From positions 107,879 through 171,878 of the forward strand of contig NW_027192223.1 in assembly GCF_041956535.1 (NCBI RefSeq): 64,000 bases of DNA, given 5' to 3'. A program made the translations under genes and the position numbers. The stretch is from Calcarisporiella thermophila CBS 279.70. Taxonomy: Eukaryota; Calcarisporiellomycota. The notes beneath the pieces were generated by a model, which was given only the letters and a program-made list of their open reading frames with translations, ran no database searches and was not told the DNA's origin. This document shows, piece after piece, positions 13,158 to 24,705 of this stretch; within the stretch, counting starts at the first letter, position 1, and the number at the start of each line of letters is the position of its first letter.

Positions 13158-15566
13158 ATGCCTCAGGAGAAAGCGGCCCAATGCCTGCTTCCCGGCACAA
13201 ACACAGCTGCACTTGCAGCTAAACGCTGCGAATCCGGGCGATGCCCTCCTTCCAAAGCAGTCGCGTTGCATGGACTGCTTCCTTTTAGGATTAGAGTTTT
13301 TGTAATCGGGGGCACTGGCCCTGCTCCTGCGCTCGCGCGATTAGAATCCGGCTGCCAGGTTTACGACCCTCTTCCCCTGCTCAAGGCCCAAATCTCTCAC
13401 TTGCTCACGCCAGCCCACGCGTCTGGCCCTGCGTCCCCCTCTTCGCTTGCTGCTGCTGCGCGGCTGCTGGTTTTCCAATCCCAAAGCATTTCCCCAATGA
13501 AACAGCTCTCCGGAAGCTGCCGCGACTTCCACGACCTTGCCATCCTTGATCCCGGAATCTCCCACGTCCCGCCAAAATTAGGCCCCCTCCCCCCTCCCCT
13601 TCCGAATTCCCAACGCCAATGCACCCCGCCGCCTAGCGCCGTTCTGCCCAGAGAGAAGGAGGGAGCATTGAGCGAATGCATTCTGCGAATGTATAAGGTA
13701 AGGAACCTGCAACTCTGGTCGCAACCAGCTCAGACAATACTTGATGCTGCGAATGAGCGTGGCGGATATTTGATCTCTTTTTTGAATGCTCGAAGGCCCT
13801 GGCTCCCTGCAGAGGAAACATGCTTCTCCGTGCGCAGTTTGCCGCCAAACTCGAGCGGATTCTCAATGAAGAATGGCCTGGATATGGCCTTCGAGCACAC
13901 GTGTTCGGGTAAGCCTCGCCCCGTCCCTTGGACGCCTCCCTTGGGATTTCGTGACTTGGCTCACCTACCTCTCTTCCCTGATAGATCGTCCGCAAATAGC
14001 CTGAGCTGCGTCTACTCGGACGTCGACATATGTGTGACGTCAGGGTCCGGGTCGAACTGGCCTGGAAACATTAGCGTGCTTGGAGGAGCTCTGCAAAACC
14101 GTAGGAATATGTCTGCTTCCTTTCTTCATCACCCGGTGTTGACGTAGGCTTTCCTCGAACTTAGATGGGATGGTTGGCATAGAGTGTAGAAGCGAATCAA
14201 AGGTTCCAATTGTGAAGTTCTGGGATCCCGAGTTGTAAGCATTCCTGCTCTATCGTACGCGCCGCCGTAACCTTTCCTAACTCATCTCATTGCTTCGTAT
14301 CATAGCCGGCTCGCTTGTGATATCAATGTGAACAATACCCTTGCGCTCCGTAACACCCGGCTGATTGGCACCTATGCTTCCCTCGACCCCCGCGTGCGTC
14401 CCCTCGTCCTCCTGGTCAAGCATTGGGCTCGCGAGCGCGGGTTGAACGACGCTGCCCACGGAGCGTCTCTGTCCTCCTACACTTGGTACTGCATGGTGAT
14501 AAACTTCCTGCAGACCCGCACCCCCCCAATACTGCCTTCGCTGCAGGATATGGCCAGGAGACGGGGAATATACCATGTGGAGGCTGGGGTGCAGTGCGGC
14601 TTTTTCGAAGACGTTGAGGCGTTAAGAGGCTATGGTGATGCCAACCGAGAGTGCCTGGGGCAACTCTTATATGCCTTTTTCTACCAGTGAGTATGATGGG
14701 AGTTTGCTTCTTGATGACGACTACAGTGTACTTGACCGTCCCTGGGCCAATTCTAGCTATGCAATCGAGTTTGATTATGACCACCAAGTGGTCTCCATAC
14801 GCGAAGGCCGCCTCATCACAAAGCACGATAAGCTCTGGCACGTGGGAAAAAACGCGCCCCTGCTGTGCGTGGAATGCCCGTTTATCACGACGCGCAATCT
14901 TGCCAACTCGGCTGCCTGCCCGCGTTCGCTAGCAAGATTGCGATGGGAATTTAGCCGGGCGGTGAGTATCCTCTTCACCCAATCCTGTGTCGACCCACTG
15001 TGCACCTCGGATATCAATTTCATCGATGGCGCGGCCCTGAGTGACTCGAAAAGCCTTGAGCGGGTACCGCCAGAATCATGGAGTGAGCGCTTGGAGCCGA
15101 AAAAACCGGAAAAGCAGGAGAGACCGATGGGAGCGATGGCCGTCCAGGATCGAGCCCACACGCCCTCTCTCTGCTCCCCTACTACCTATTCGTCTCCTCT
15201 TCAAAGTTCCCAGTCCCTCTCCCCACCTTCTCGGATAGTCAAAAACTCGGTGTATCCCAATAGGCCGACTCAGTGCAATATTCAATTTAACCCATATCCA
15301 CAGCAGGCTTTTCAACCAGATTCAATGCTCGCCCTTCCTCTCCCCATGACCAGCATCACCTCACAAGGATCCCTTCGCTCCACTGTGAGTTGCGCATGTT
15401 TTAAACAAAGAGCGAATCAAGTTCAGACTAGCATAGCCACTGGCATGGCTTATCCACTAGATTCACCATGTATATCGCATTTGACTGGATACGAGCAGAT
15501 GGGTATGGACGAGTGTGTGTATAAAAAAGATTACTCCCCTCCACCACCACCACCACCACCACCACC

Positions 15567-15603
<37 letters not shown>

Positions 15604-16023
15604 ACCCAACCACAAGCAGCATTCTCGTCTCCTACTGAAGAAGGATACGCGTTCAACTTAGCGCCCTATATCAACATCGGCGACGGTGACGGAGTAAAAG
15701 CTAGCTGGGGTGGCGGGGCGTATAGTTATTATCCCATGTACTTTGTCCCTGCTACAAATATCAGCATGTTCCCTAACGTATACTCGGCAGGGCCAACCCC
15801 AAAATATCCCTGGACACACTGGCAACATATGTGCCCATATCAACCCCGACTGCATTTTTACTGTTATGGAAGGAACACTCCATCTTTTGACTCCTCCACG
15901 CCCTTCGAAGGTTATGTGGTGGGTGCAGTAGGTGCGGGGTACGATCATCCAAGCAAATCACTCACTCCGCCGAAATCTCACCCTCGCAGGAAGCTACGTA
16001 AACACCCTGCGAGAATCAAGTGA
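13158..16023 (+). CDS. Cid1-like non-canonical poly(A)/poly(U) polymerase
   Basis: RNA 3'-end nucleotidyltransferase of the DNA polymerase beta superfamily. Six exons: 13158-13697, 13796-13908, 13985-14100, 14165-14234, 14306-14686 and 14757-16023, giving 828 residues. The catalytic motif GSS...SDVDIC (aspartates about 230 and 232) and the third carboxylate in RLACDINVNN (about 285) are intact. A PAP-associated domain follows (DPRVRPLVLLVKHWA, then YAIEFDYDHQVVSIREG). Splicing at 14687 is needed because the unspliced frame reads straight into a stop. The tail has about 10 Pro then about 12 Gln. The N-terminal 165 residues are low-complexity and the start is uncertain; the ATG at 13497 is an in-frame alternative. 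Whether it adds A or U cannot be told. Confidence 0.87.
15538..15605 (+). repeat. (CCA)n/(CAA)n coding microsatellite (poly-Pro, poly-Gln)
   Basis: A run of CCA/CCC codons followed by CAA codons within the last exon of the nucleotidyltransferase gene, encoding about 10 Pro then about 12 Gln. Likely length-polymorphic. Confidence 0.9.
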
Positions 16024-16588
16024 AACTCGTCTATAACGGTACACAGAAGGGTCTCTTCGCCAGTTGACAGGCGGAATGGGATGGTTTAATAATTAAGATG
16101 GGGATACGGCCATATCGAGTTTATTTTTGTAATATTAATAGGTTATAAATAATGATTTGTACACGAGTCTCTTTTATATACAATACACACAAGTATATAT
16201 ATGTGTGTGTTTTTGCTTATCACACTTGTAAGGACGTTGTATATTGTGTTTTTCAAACTTGGGTGGTATTCTGGCAACTGGCTACCCCCTTTTGTTTCCT
16301 TACAATCCGGCTTCAAGGTAGGGTCAATTTATTTTAATAAAAGCCTCCCGATCATTCAGCCGAAAATTTTTTGGTGGGTTCTCTCCTCTGATAACTATAG
16401 AGAGGCACGGAGGCCAACAAGGTGTAAAAAATGGCCGGCTAATCATCGAAAAAAAAAAATATTCAAGTCCATTGATCAACTTTGGAAGAAAAGAAATTGA
16501 TTGCAAGCGAAATGGCCCCATGCTTCATCACTCATAGAAAATGGAAAAAAAAAAACAAGTGCAAATAGAAATGGCATCGAACCGTTTA
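16024..16588. other. Convergent intergenic region
   Basis: 3' ends of the nucleotidyltransferase gene (+) and RPA34 (-) face each other. AT-rich with A-runs (about 16449-16458, 16547-16556) and a (TG)n/(TA)n stretch near 16190-16212. No gene seen. Confidence 0.6.
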
Positions 16589-17824
16589 TTAACCTTCTGA
16601 CTTGTGCTTCTTCTCCTTCTTTTTCTTTTTCTTCTTTGCCGAAGCGTCCTCCTCGCCCTCCTCAGCATCCGCTGCCTTGCTTTTCTTTCCTTTCTCCTTT
16701 TTGGCCGACTTCCTGGGCGTTTCTACATCTCAGAAGAGCATCAGAGTCAGTCCCAAGTTTAGATTCCACCTCGTTTATTATACTCACCCGGTGTATCTAC
16801 CTCCATTGCGCTTTCATCGTGACTACGCTTGGTGGCTGTGGCCGCGGGGGCTCCCGTGTCGAATCCGTAAGGCTTGAAGCGCATTTTCAGGCCCTCGGGA
16901 TGCTTGGGTGGAGAGGGAACCCGGGAAAGAATCTCCTCTGCCGCGGCAGTTGCATCAGGCAGGGATGCAACCGCGTTCACGGTTAAAAATCGAGAGAAAG
17001 GCTTAGACGCTATACAATAAAAAGAAACAGAGAATGAGTGAACGAGTGAGAGAGGAAGAAGGAAATGGATACGAAAAAAGTTATTTTTCTCCAAACTAGC
17101 ACAAACACGCAAGAAAGCCAAGAAAAACAGGGGAATCCATAGTTACCAAAAGTCAGTCCGCCCCGCTTTTTGTTAGGTAAGAGGCATCCTAGTCCATCCG
17201 TTTCGCTTGTATCCTCATCGCGTGCAAACAGTCCGAACTTGCCATTATCCAGTTTTGCAAGCGGCTGAGTATCGTCTGACTGCTTTGTTTGGGGGAGTTT
17301 AACCGTGAGTCCTTCGAGCTTCTCAATGGAAACCTATTGACCAGAGCAGAGGCAATTCATCAATGAACCAATAGAAGAGCCGGAGGAAAAAGGAACACTT
17401 ACAGTATTGGGTATTCTAATTAGCCAGAGCTCTGTGTCATCACCCAGTGATGCAGCATCGAATTTTGTCTTTACGGTACTCTGATGTTCTACGAAATCTT
17501 TCGGGGGCTGGAAGCTAGGAGTCATCAATCACACATTTAGCCAACTCAAAGATGCAACGAAAAGAAGCGGCACGCTCACCTAGAGGCCTTATTATGCGCT
17601 TCCTCCTCCTCTTCATCGTCTATCTCATCCACCTCCTCACTGGATACCTCGGAGTCTTTAGTTGTGTTCTCATTCTCTTCGCTCTCAGTCTCGCTTTTTC
17701 TATCAGGTGATGAAGCCTCGCCCTCGGTCTCTTCCCTCGTCCTCTCCGGTAACTTGGTCTTTTTTGGGCTCACTCCCCCCTTGCTAGCTGACGTTGTTTT
17801 CGATTTGGATGTGGAGCCCTTCAT
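16589..17824 (-). CDS. RPA34: RNA polymerase I subunit A34 (RPA34/PAF49 family)
   Basis: Pol I-specific subunit that pairs with A49 in a TFIIF-like module and acts in rDNA transcription. Five exons: 17824-17580, 17514-17403, 17333-17147, 17009-16788 and 16722-16589, giving 299 residues. Seen: an acidic, Ser/Lys-rich N-terminus, then the family core with ELWLIRIPNT and VSIEKLEGLTVKLP, a dimerisation-type beta region, an Ala/Pro linker and a C-terminal Lys-rich tail ending KKEKKHKSEG. This order (acidic N-terminus, ELWLIR core, basic tail) is that of yeast A34.5. Start is the ATG at 17824; an upstream in-frame GTG is not used. The core is short, so identity is good but not certain. Confidence 0.78.
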
Positions 17825-18198
17825 ATTTGATCTAGCCACTCTCAAACGAGACCCAAGCCAAATGAAATAAAAAAAGACCTTCCGGTTGGCAGTCACATAT
17901 TGTTTATGTGTGACTTGTTCAGGTTTGGAAGGCTAGGTGGGAAAGTTCCATCGCGGTGTCAGAGGCGAATTAATAAGGAAAAAGAAAAATGTACATTTCA
18001 ATAAAGAAAATAATAAAAGAGAAGAAGAGAAATCAAAATGGAACAGAATAACTTAGTGGAAAGAAATTAAAAGGTAAAAGAAAAGCAAGTGAAATAATCG
18101 ACAGGGTGTGGTAGGCAAGAGGAGGAGAGTGTTAAGATAAAATGGAATAAAAAACACTAAAAGCAGAGTCTATCGAGGTAATCACAAGTCAATCTTAT
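17825..18198. other. Intergenic region upstream of RPA34
   Basis: 374 nt between the RPA34 start and the 3' end of the PPR gene, both minus strand. Purine-rich (A/G) between about 17975 and 18150. No gene seen. Confidence 0.5.
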
Positions 18199-20316
18199 TT
18201 AATCGGGTTCCGAATCCTTCTCCTTCAGCCCCCTTTGCAGAGCTGCCCACCGTCGGCCATCCCATATGACCTGCCGCGCGCTTGCTAAATCTCGCCGCCG
18301 CCAAAATGCGGTTGCAAACACCTTAAACGTCTCGCGATTGATTCCCGCACGGAAATGGATGGCTTTCCCCTTCTCAGCCAGTGGTGCAGTCGCGCTTACA
18401 ACCGCATCACGCGCAATGGAATCAGCCGTCGCGCCTAACAGCCGCGTAAACTTTGGATATTGAGCGATGAGCCGCGGGATCAGCCCCTTGTGCAGTGACG
18501 TAGGCGGCACTGACCCCCCCGACTGGGGCTGGGATAGCACAGTACTGCGGTAGAGATCCCAGATGTCGGAAACTCCCAGCTGGAACTCGTCGTTAAGCAA
18601 CACGCAACTCAGCAAAATATTTACAGTCACCGCATCGCCCCGTCGCAGGTGGTGTGGATGCTGGTGTTGCGGCTGCTGTGCAAGCTCTCCCGACCACCAC
18701 ACCACCCCCCGCCAATCTCGATTCGCATAATGGCCAGACATCAGCGTGTTGAATGTGTACACGTCAGGCCGTACTCCTGCAGACACCATCACGTCGTAGA
18801 CTTGCCTCGCCTCGGAGAGTTGGCCCGCACGGGTATAAGCCTTGAGCAAGAGGTTGTAGGTCCGTAAATCAGGCGTAATCCCAGCCTCAAGCATCCGGCG
18901 ATACAGACCACGCACCCGTTCCGTGTCCCCCGTCTTTGCGTGCGCATGCAAGAGCCCATTAAACGTAACTAGGTTGGGTCCCCCGGAATCTGCTCCCGCG
19001 AACTGGCTAAACACCTCTTCCGCCAGATCAGGCCGCCCAGCCTCTGCCGCACCCCAGATGGCCGCATTTAACACGGTGCGCTTGGCGCCAACATGTGCGA
19101 GGGCGGTAAGATAGACGCGGTGGGCAAGATCAAATGCCTGGCGCGCATTCAGCCAGACAATGAGCTTGCTGTAGTAGAACGGAGGTAGAGAGATTCCCTG
19201 GCGACGCATGGTTTCCGCCATGGATTCAAAAGCTAAAACGGTGACATGCGATGGGCGCCGGCGAGAGTTGAGCAGCGTCGACCACATGGAATGGATGGTC
19301 TTCTTGCGGAGTTTTGCATCGGACATATCGGTGCTCACGAGGCGTTGCTCGATGCACTTTTTGGCCCTATCGTGATCCCCAGAAAGAAGATGGGCAACCA
19401 CCAGCGCGTCTCCTGTGACATGAGTGGGATGTACCCCCAGCCTTTGCATCTCTTCTCCTATATGCAAGGCGGCTTCCGCCCGCTCGTCGGCAACACACGC
19501 TTCAATGATCTTTTCACATATTTGCGCAGATGGCTTGAGCCCCTCTCGTAACATCAACTCAAAGAAGCGCAGGGCACGGCTACACGCTCCCCTGGCAGCA
19601 TACCCCTCGATCAAGGCGGCAAAAGTGTCGTGGTCGGGATGATGGCCCCGCTCCAGCAGTTCGTGCAATGTCCGCGCCGCATGGCCAAGTGCGTTACAGT
19701 TGACAAAAGCTCGGACAAACCGATTGTATATGGGCGACAAATCCTCCGTGTCCTCAACCAAAGAGGAAAGGAAACGCTCGTAGAGAAGCTGCAGGTAGCG
19801 GATTTCAATATAGTATCGTTCAGGCGTCTTGGCACAAGTGCACGAAGCTTTATCATAGGAATTAGAGGAGGGGGCAGACAGATGCATGAGATGGGCAATG
19901 GCCTTCCCAACGGACTCTACCACCGCAGGCGGTCGCTCCACAGAATTCTCCAAAATGCCAGTGGGGGGCGGAATCTGGGATTTGAACGGAGGACGCAGCG
20001 AGATATTGGGCTTCTCTCTAACATCAGACTGCCCTAGGGTTGCTCCAGGGCTGAGCCTCGGGGACACATTCGACAGGGCGGTGTCGGTGGTGCGCGGCAC
20101 TCTGGCCGATTTACGGTCAGAGAAACGAGGGTGCACCATGGGTTCATCGCGGGACACCAATAGTCCCGTGGCACGCGTGGTGAAGTGCTTGCCGTTGATG
20201 CTCTGGAGGGGGGGCGCTGGACGGGAAAGGTTGAGAGTGCGGTCTCGCATTCGATTTCTACTACTGAACAGCGCTCTTTTCATATTCCTTGATTGCACCG
20301 CCGCGTCATGAGTCAT
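18199..20316 (-). CDS. Pentatricopeptide repeat (PPR) protein, probably mitochondrial
   Basis: Intronless frame of 705 residues from the ATG at 20316. Tandem 35-residue PPR units are clear in the middle, for example LVTFNGLLHAHAKTGDTERV, DLRTYNLLLKAYTRAGQLSE and DVYTFNTLMSGHYANRDW. PPR proteins bind organellar RNA and control its processing or translation. The N-terminus (KRALFSSRNRMRDRTLNLS) is basic and Ser-rich like a mitochondrial presequence. The C-terminal 150 residues lack clear repeats. The frame stays open upstream to about 20436 but without an ATG; a gtaaga near 20444 and ttttacag near 20331 suggest a possible 5'-UTR intron. The gene is markedly more GC-rich than the neighbouring F-BAR gene. 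Specific target unknown. Confidence 0.83.
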   Translation of the reverse strand: MTHDAAVQSRNMKRALFSSRNRMRDRTLNLSRPAPPLQSINGKHFTTRATGLLVSRDEPMVHPRFSDRKSARVPRTTDTALSNVSPRLSPGATLGQSDVREKPNISLRPPFKSQIPPPTGILENSVERPPAVVESVGKAIAHLMHLSAPSSNSYDKASCTCAKTPERYYIEIRYLQLLYERFLSSLVEDTEDLSPIYNRFVRAFVNCNALGHAARTLHELLERGHHPDHDTFAALIEGYAARGACSRALRFFELMLREGLKPSAQICEKIIEACVADERAEAALHIGEEMQRLGVHPTHVTGDALVVAHLLSGDHDRAKKCIEQRLVSTDMSDAKLRKKTIHSMWSTLLNSRRRPSHVTVLAFESMAETMRRQGISLPPFYYSKLIVWLNARQAFDLAHRVYLTALAHVGAKRTVLNAAIWGAAEAGRPDLAEEVFSQFAGADSGGPNLVTFNGLLHAHAKTGDTERVRGLYRRMLEAGITPDLRTYNLLLKAYTRAGQLSEARQVYDVMVSAGVRPDVYTFNTLMSGHYANRDWRGVVWWSGELAQQPQHQHPHHLRRGDAVTVNILLSCVLLNDEFQLGVSDIWDLYRSTVLSQPQSGGSVPPTSLHKGLIPRLIAQYPKFTRLLGATADSIARDAVVSATAPLAEKGKAIHFRAGINRETFKVFATAFWRRRDLASARQVIWDGRRWAALQRGLKEKDSEPD

Positions 20317-20916
20317 GCCCAGACAATGCTGTAAAATGCACACCGTGGGCAGCGGAGGAATGCGCAGTCGTAGTCCAGCGTAGAATAATGCCAAAGTACG
20401 GATGTGATGAAAAGGGATCTCTCGCTTGAAAATCACAATCTTACCAAGTCGGATTTCTCTCTACCCAAATGCCTTTTGTGTTGTTGACGCGAGAAAATAA
20501 ACTAAGCCACAAATTGAAGACGCTCTGATACTTTTCCTTGGAATGGTTTCCATGTTACTAAGGGGGCTCAAGATATTGGCCTCTAACTCTTATTTTTCCA
20601 CTTGATAGCTAGCTGCATTCATCCATAACTTGAACAGAACAAACTTGGTTTATTCTAAATAAGTAAATGCTTTAAAAATAGTTGGAATCTCATATATTAA
20701 ACAAAAGGGTAGAACTAGAGGGGATATATTTACAAAAAAGAAATTTAAATTTACTGAGGAAAAAAAAAGTAGAGAAATAATGGTAGTGTATATGTCAAGA
20801 CGATGGAGGGTAAAAACTGGAGGAAATTAGTAGGAAAAGGGGAGGCAACAGATGAAGGAAAAAGGGAGGAGAGAGGCCATGCAAACATGTATCCAAGCTC
20901 TGATGCAATCCTTTTC
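20317..20916. other. Intergenic region
   Basis: 600 nt holding the PPR gene promoter and the 3' end of the F-BAR gene. AT-rich from about 20640 to 20780. No further gene seen. Confidence 0.5.
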
Positions 20917-23900
20917 TTACTCAAGTCGAGACATGAAATTGCTCGGAATAAGTCCCCGTTGAATAACGGCAACGACCCCGTTGCGTCCGGCGTCCAGAAC
21001 TTCGGGGTTTTGTTTTTCTGCCTCCCACCACCCGTCTTCGAGCACTTCTAATACAGCAAACGCGTCCCCACGTCGGAATGAAATTTCTTCGGGTATGGTG
21101 GCATTGAAATCGTATAGAGCACGCGCCCAAAACAAAATCGGCACACCGTCGGAAGTGCACTGGTGAAGTAGAGACTTCTGGGGGCGCCGTCTATTCTTCT
21201 TATATTTAGTTTGAGTCAGGGTGGGATCCACCGAGTTGGCAACGGGGATGGAGGCAAGATGTGGCTCGACCATCTGCGGGGACATGCTCTTCTCCTTAGC
21301 AGCCATCGGAACAGAGGAGGAAGTATATGGAGTACGCGCGGCCAGTGGCGAGTGACTACCGGCGACCACCCGGGAGAAGTAAGGTGAAGATATTCTTTGC
21401 CCAGCAGGAGAGTTGCTGGGCAGGGCGGCAATGTTTGCCGGTCCTGAGCGTGCATCCACTAAAGCAGCGGACTCCACAGCAGGTTGATTGGTTGAATAAC
21501 CGGGTGGGGGATAAAGTTGTGCAGGGCTTTGGAGAATGCGTGATGATCCGGAGAGTTTGTCCTTTACGTTGTGAATTTCTGTGCTAAAGCTATGCGGATG
21601 ACTATCGCCTCTACCATTCGTCTTCTGCTCTTTATTTTCCGTCGGCACTGCTGTTGGCGGTGGGGAAGAAATGACGCCGGAAGAGGTCAGTAATTTATTG
21701 ACAAGATCCAACTGGAGGCCGAGCACATTGGCTGTGAATCGACGGGGGCGGGAATCTTCAGCTTGAGCAACAGCAGTAGTGGGCGAGGTGTTGCGGCGGG
21801 GACGAATGAAGGGAGAAGGGCATCGACTCAGCGGGCCAGGAGAATTGCTATAGATTTCCTCCCCCATCACCTCTGGCCTTCCTATCGCATTATCCTGACT
21901 CGTTTTTTGATCCTGAGGTATGGGCTGCACAGACTCTTGATGTGGGTTTGCTGGGGGCTCATGAGCAGGCCAGGCTCCAGGCATACTGTTAGGGTCGGAT
22001 GACTTGTCTGAGGGTTGCAAAGGATCAACTTTTTGCGCCGGGGTTGGTTGATCCAATACTGCCTCACTAGGTGTGCTTTTGGGAATCGGTTTTGCGGCTC
22101 GTTTCTTCTCTTGGATTTTAGGCTTGGTGGGGCACGTAGACGCTAGTCCCTCTGACGAAGAGGAGGCTCCAGATGGAGACCCAACGACCTACAAATATTC
22201 AAATTGAACAAGCAAGCGTGAGTCGATGCTTGAAATTAGAAAATATTTGCATCTCTCACCTTTTGTTTCTGAGGTGATTGGTTACTCCTTGGGAGCGGTA
22301 TCTTGCTCAGATGTTTTGAGGTCGCGGATTCGCTCGGCTGCAGGATCTGGGTTTTGGGCGAGGTATCGGATCTTTTTGTGGTGTTTCTATCAGGTGTTTT
22401 ACACTCTGCCTCACTGCTCTTAGGCGGTGTGGATGTTCTCCTGTTAGGTGAGACGGCATTCTCCGTAGTCCTCTTAGCAGCGGAATACTTTGGCTGAGAA
22501 TCGGTTCCACTGGAGACGGGATCCCTCACCCTTTTAACCGCAGATTCCTTGGCAGGCAGCAGGTCTTTATTTGCTCCTGCATCTGATGCTGAAGGAGATC
22601 TCTGTTTTTCCTCCTTCGGTGGGGATACAGCTTTCCCGTTACTTCCAATCTTGGCTAGTTGTGCAACCAAGGCCGACACTGACTTGCGTTTTGTCCAAGG
22701 TGACTGTGGTAACATTTTGACTGCAGTCCCTTCGCTCTCCTCCTCACCACTAGCATTCGTTTTCCCTGGCTGGGCTGGAGTCATTGACTTGGCTCTCCGG
22801 CTCGTTCTCTTTGCGTCCCTTTCCACCTTCATTTCTTCGCCCGAAGAAACAGAGGACGCCAAAGTTTCCTCGCTCAGGGGCAATGGGCTAGTGTCTCCTT
22901 CCTCATCCGCCGTAGGACTAGTTGTCTCATCATCATCCTCCTCGTCAGATGAGTTCCTAACACCACTGGGGTTTTTACGAATATACGGCTTGGTCGATTC
23001 ATCCGAATCCGTGGAATCACCCAACAAATTATATCGAGTGGCAGTGGGAGAGACGGTTTGAGCAGAAGCAACCCCTCTGGGTGAGTTTTTTGATTTCGAA
23101 GAGGGGCTTATGGCCATGGGAGCGGCGCTATCTCTATGTTCGACGGAGACCTTGCGATTTTTACCGGGAGTTTTCTTTTTATCGCCGTTGAGAAGGTCAT
23201 CCACAGAATCTACATTATAGGAGTGATGAGACGGTTGATTTCTCTACCGGCTATCCAATTGCCATCTCTTACTTGATAGGCCTGCGCCCGTTCCTTTCTC
23301 TTTTACAAACATCAAGATATCCTTTTCGATATCACACTTCTCGAGAACAGACCGAATTCTCTCGCAAGACTAAGTAGCATTCGGGATCAGATATGAAGAT
23401 GGATATTCACAACCCTAAATTAGCTAATTACCTCGTCATCTGATACACATACTGTCGACAAGATATTTGCATAGTTCCACAAATAACTTCGCAAATAGGT
23501 AATGCGCTCCTCTTCCATCTCTTGATATTGCTATTGACAACCAATGAAAGATTAACCGAACCCTATCGCCAATGAAAAACGATCGGTTGACCTACATTAC
23601 AAGCCGCGGTCCAGTCCGTCTTCCATTTCTTTAAGGCAGCCTTTTGCCCTTCCAATGCGCTCTTATACTCTTTCTCTATAAAAAAAAGACGATGCAACTC
23701 AGCTCCGTACTGAATCACGCTTTTGAAGGAAGCATTAGTTACCAGTTGAGCGAACATTTTGCCTGCACTTAAGTAGTTTGACCTCTATCTTTTCCAGGTC
23801 ACGACCAGAGGAGGATTTAACTTGTGCCTCAATATCCTTGCACCGGGTGATTTCTGCCTCATGTTTCTCTTTTGCCTGAGTGATAGGCGGCAGTAGGATT

Positions 23901-24705
23901 CATTAGTAAAAGCAATACACCGAAAGAACATGTGATAACATCGGTCCGAAATTCTGTTACCTTGTTAACATAAGAAGTGTGAAGTTGTTTATGTCGGCGA
24001 GTTTTTTCCACTTTTGTTTGTTGCTATTAATTGAAAGATACAGGATTTTTAAGTAACGCTATTTGAACAAAGATAGGCCAAAAGTCCAAATGAAAAATAC
24101 TATTTTTCTCTTATCCCGTTGAATCATCATAAATTCGCACAAGGGCCTCTCCAGCTGGAGTCGCATCTGGGATGCGAGATCTAGGTGAGATCGGCCAACC
24201 GCCTCGAGCTCATCTCGCACAGTGTCCAGAGAACATCTTAATGTACTGTTTTAATAAAAAAAATGGACTCGTGAAATTTGGCTCATTTGCGTAAAATAAT
24301 CCGTGAAAAATCCCATTACCCTATTTCATCTCTTCCTAATGGTGACTTGGCAAGTTTCAATAGCTGTCTCCCGTAGTCTTCCTCGATTTTTATTCTTCAA
24401 TTATTGAAAAGCAAGGTAGACAGGTCAATATATATTTGTTCTCCCACGGCCAAAAGAAAACAACCAAACCTACCTTCCCATATACATTTGCCTCACTTCC
24501 TCGCATGTTTGTTTAGCCTGGCGCATCCTAAACATTAACACCTCGAATCCAGAATCATCTTTGCTCTATTATTAATAGATGAATCAGTTGAAAATAGCCT
24601 GGCGACTCCAATGGAGTGGGAACTTACCCAAAAGTTTTTGGCAAATATACTGCGAGGAGGAGGCGGCGGCGGCTGATCTTGGTTGGTAGTTCGTTGTCTT
24701 GGCAT
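20917..24705 (-). CDS. F-BAR and SH3 domain protein of the Cdc15/Hof1/Imp2 type
   Basis: Membrane-curving cytokinesis scaffold. Eleven exons: 24705-24628, 24565-24474, 24394-24320, 24245-24101, 24023-23961, 23875-23743, 23675-23596, 23530-23432, 23369-23273, 23209-22260 and 22188-20917, giving 1027 residues. The F-BAR domain fills about residues 18-287: SIFAKNFW, KDDSGFEVLMFRMRQAKQTC, IEEDYGRQLLKLAKSPLG and TLRCSLDTVRDE, then coiled-coil helices. Residues 290-955 are Ser/Pro-rich and probably disordered, with SP/TP sites. A C-terminal SH3 domain closes the protein: ALYDFNATIPEEISFRRGD, DGWWEAE, GLIPSNF. The F-BAR part is cut into nine small exons, the tail into only two. The architecture is that of contractile-ring F-BAR proteins; which paralogue cannot be told. 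Confidence 0.92.

Noticed and set aside
13810-13822. Apparent frameshift in the nucleotidyltransferase gene near LPAEE/NMLLRAQF
   Set aside because: A normal intron, 13698-13795 (gtaagg to gaag), joins both parts in phase 0, so no shift is needed.
17825-17896. N-terminal extension of RPA34 and similar extensions of several genes
   Set aside because: These depend on GTG or TTG starts; an ATG with suitable context lies downstream in each case.
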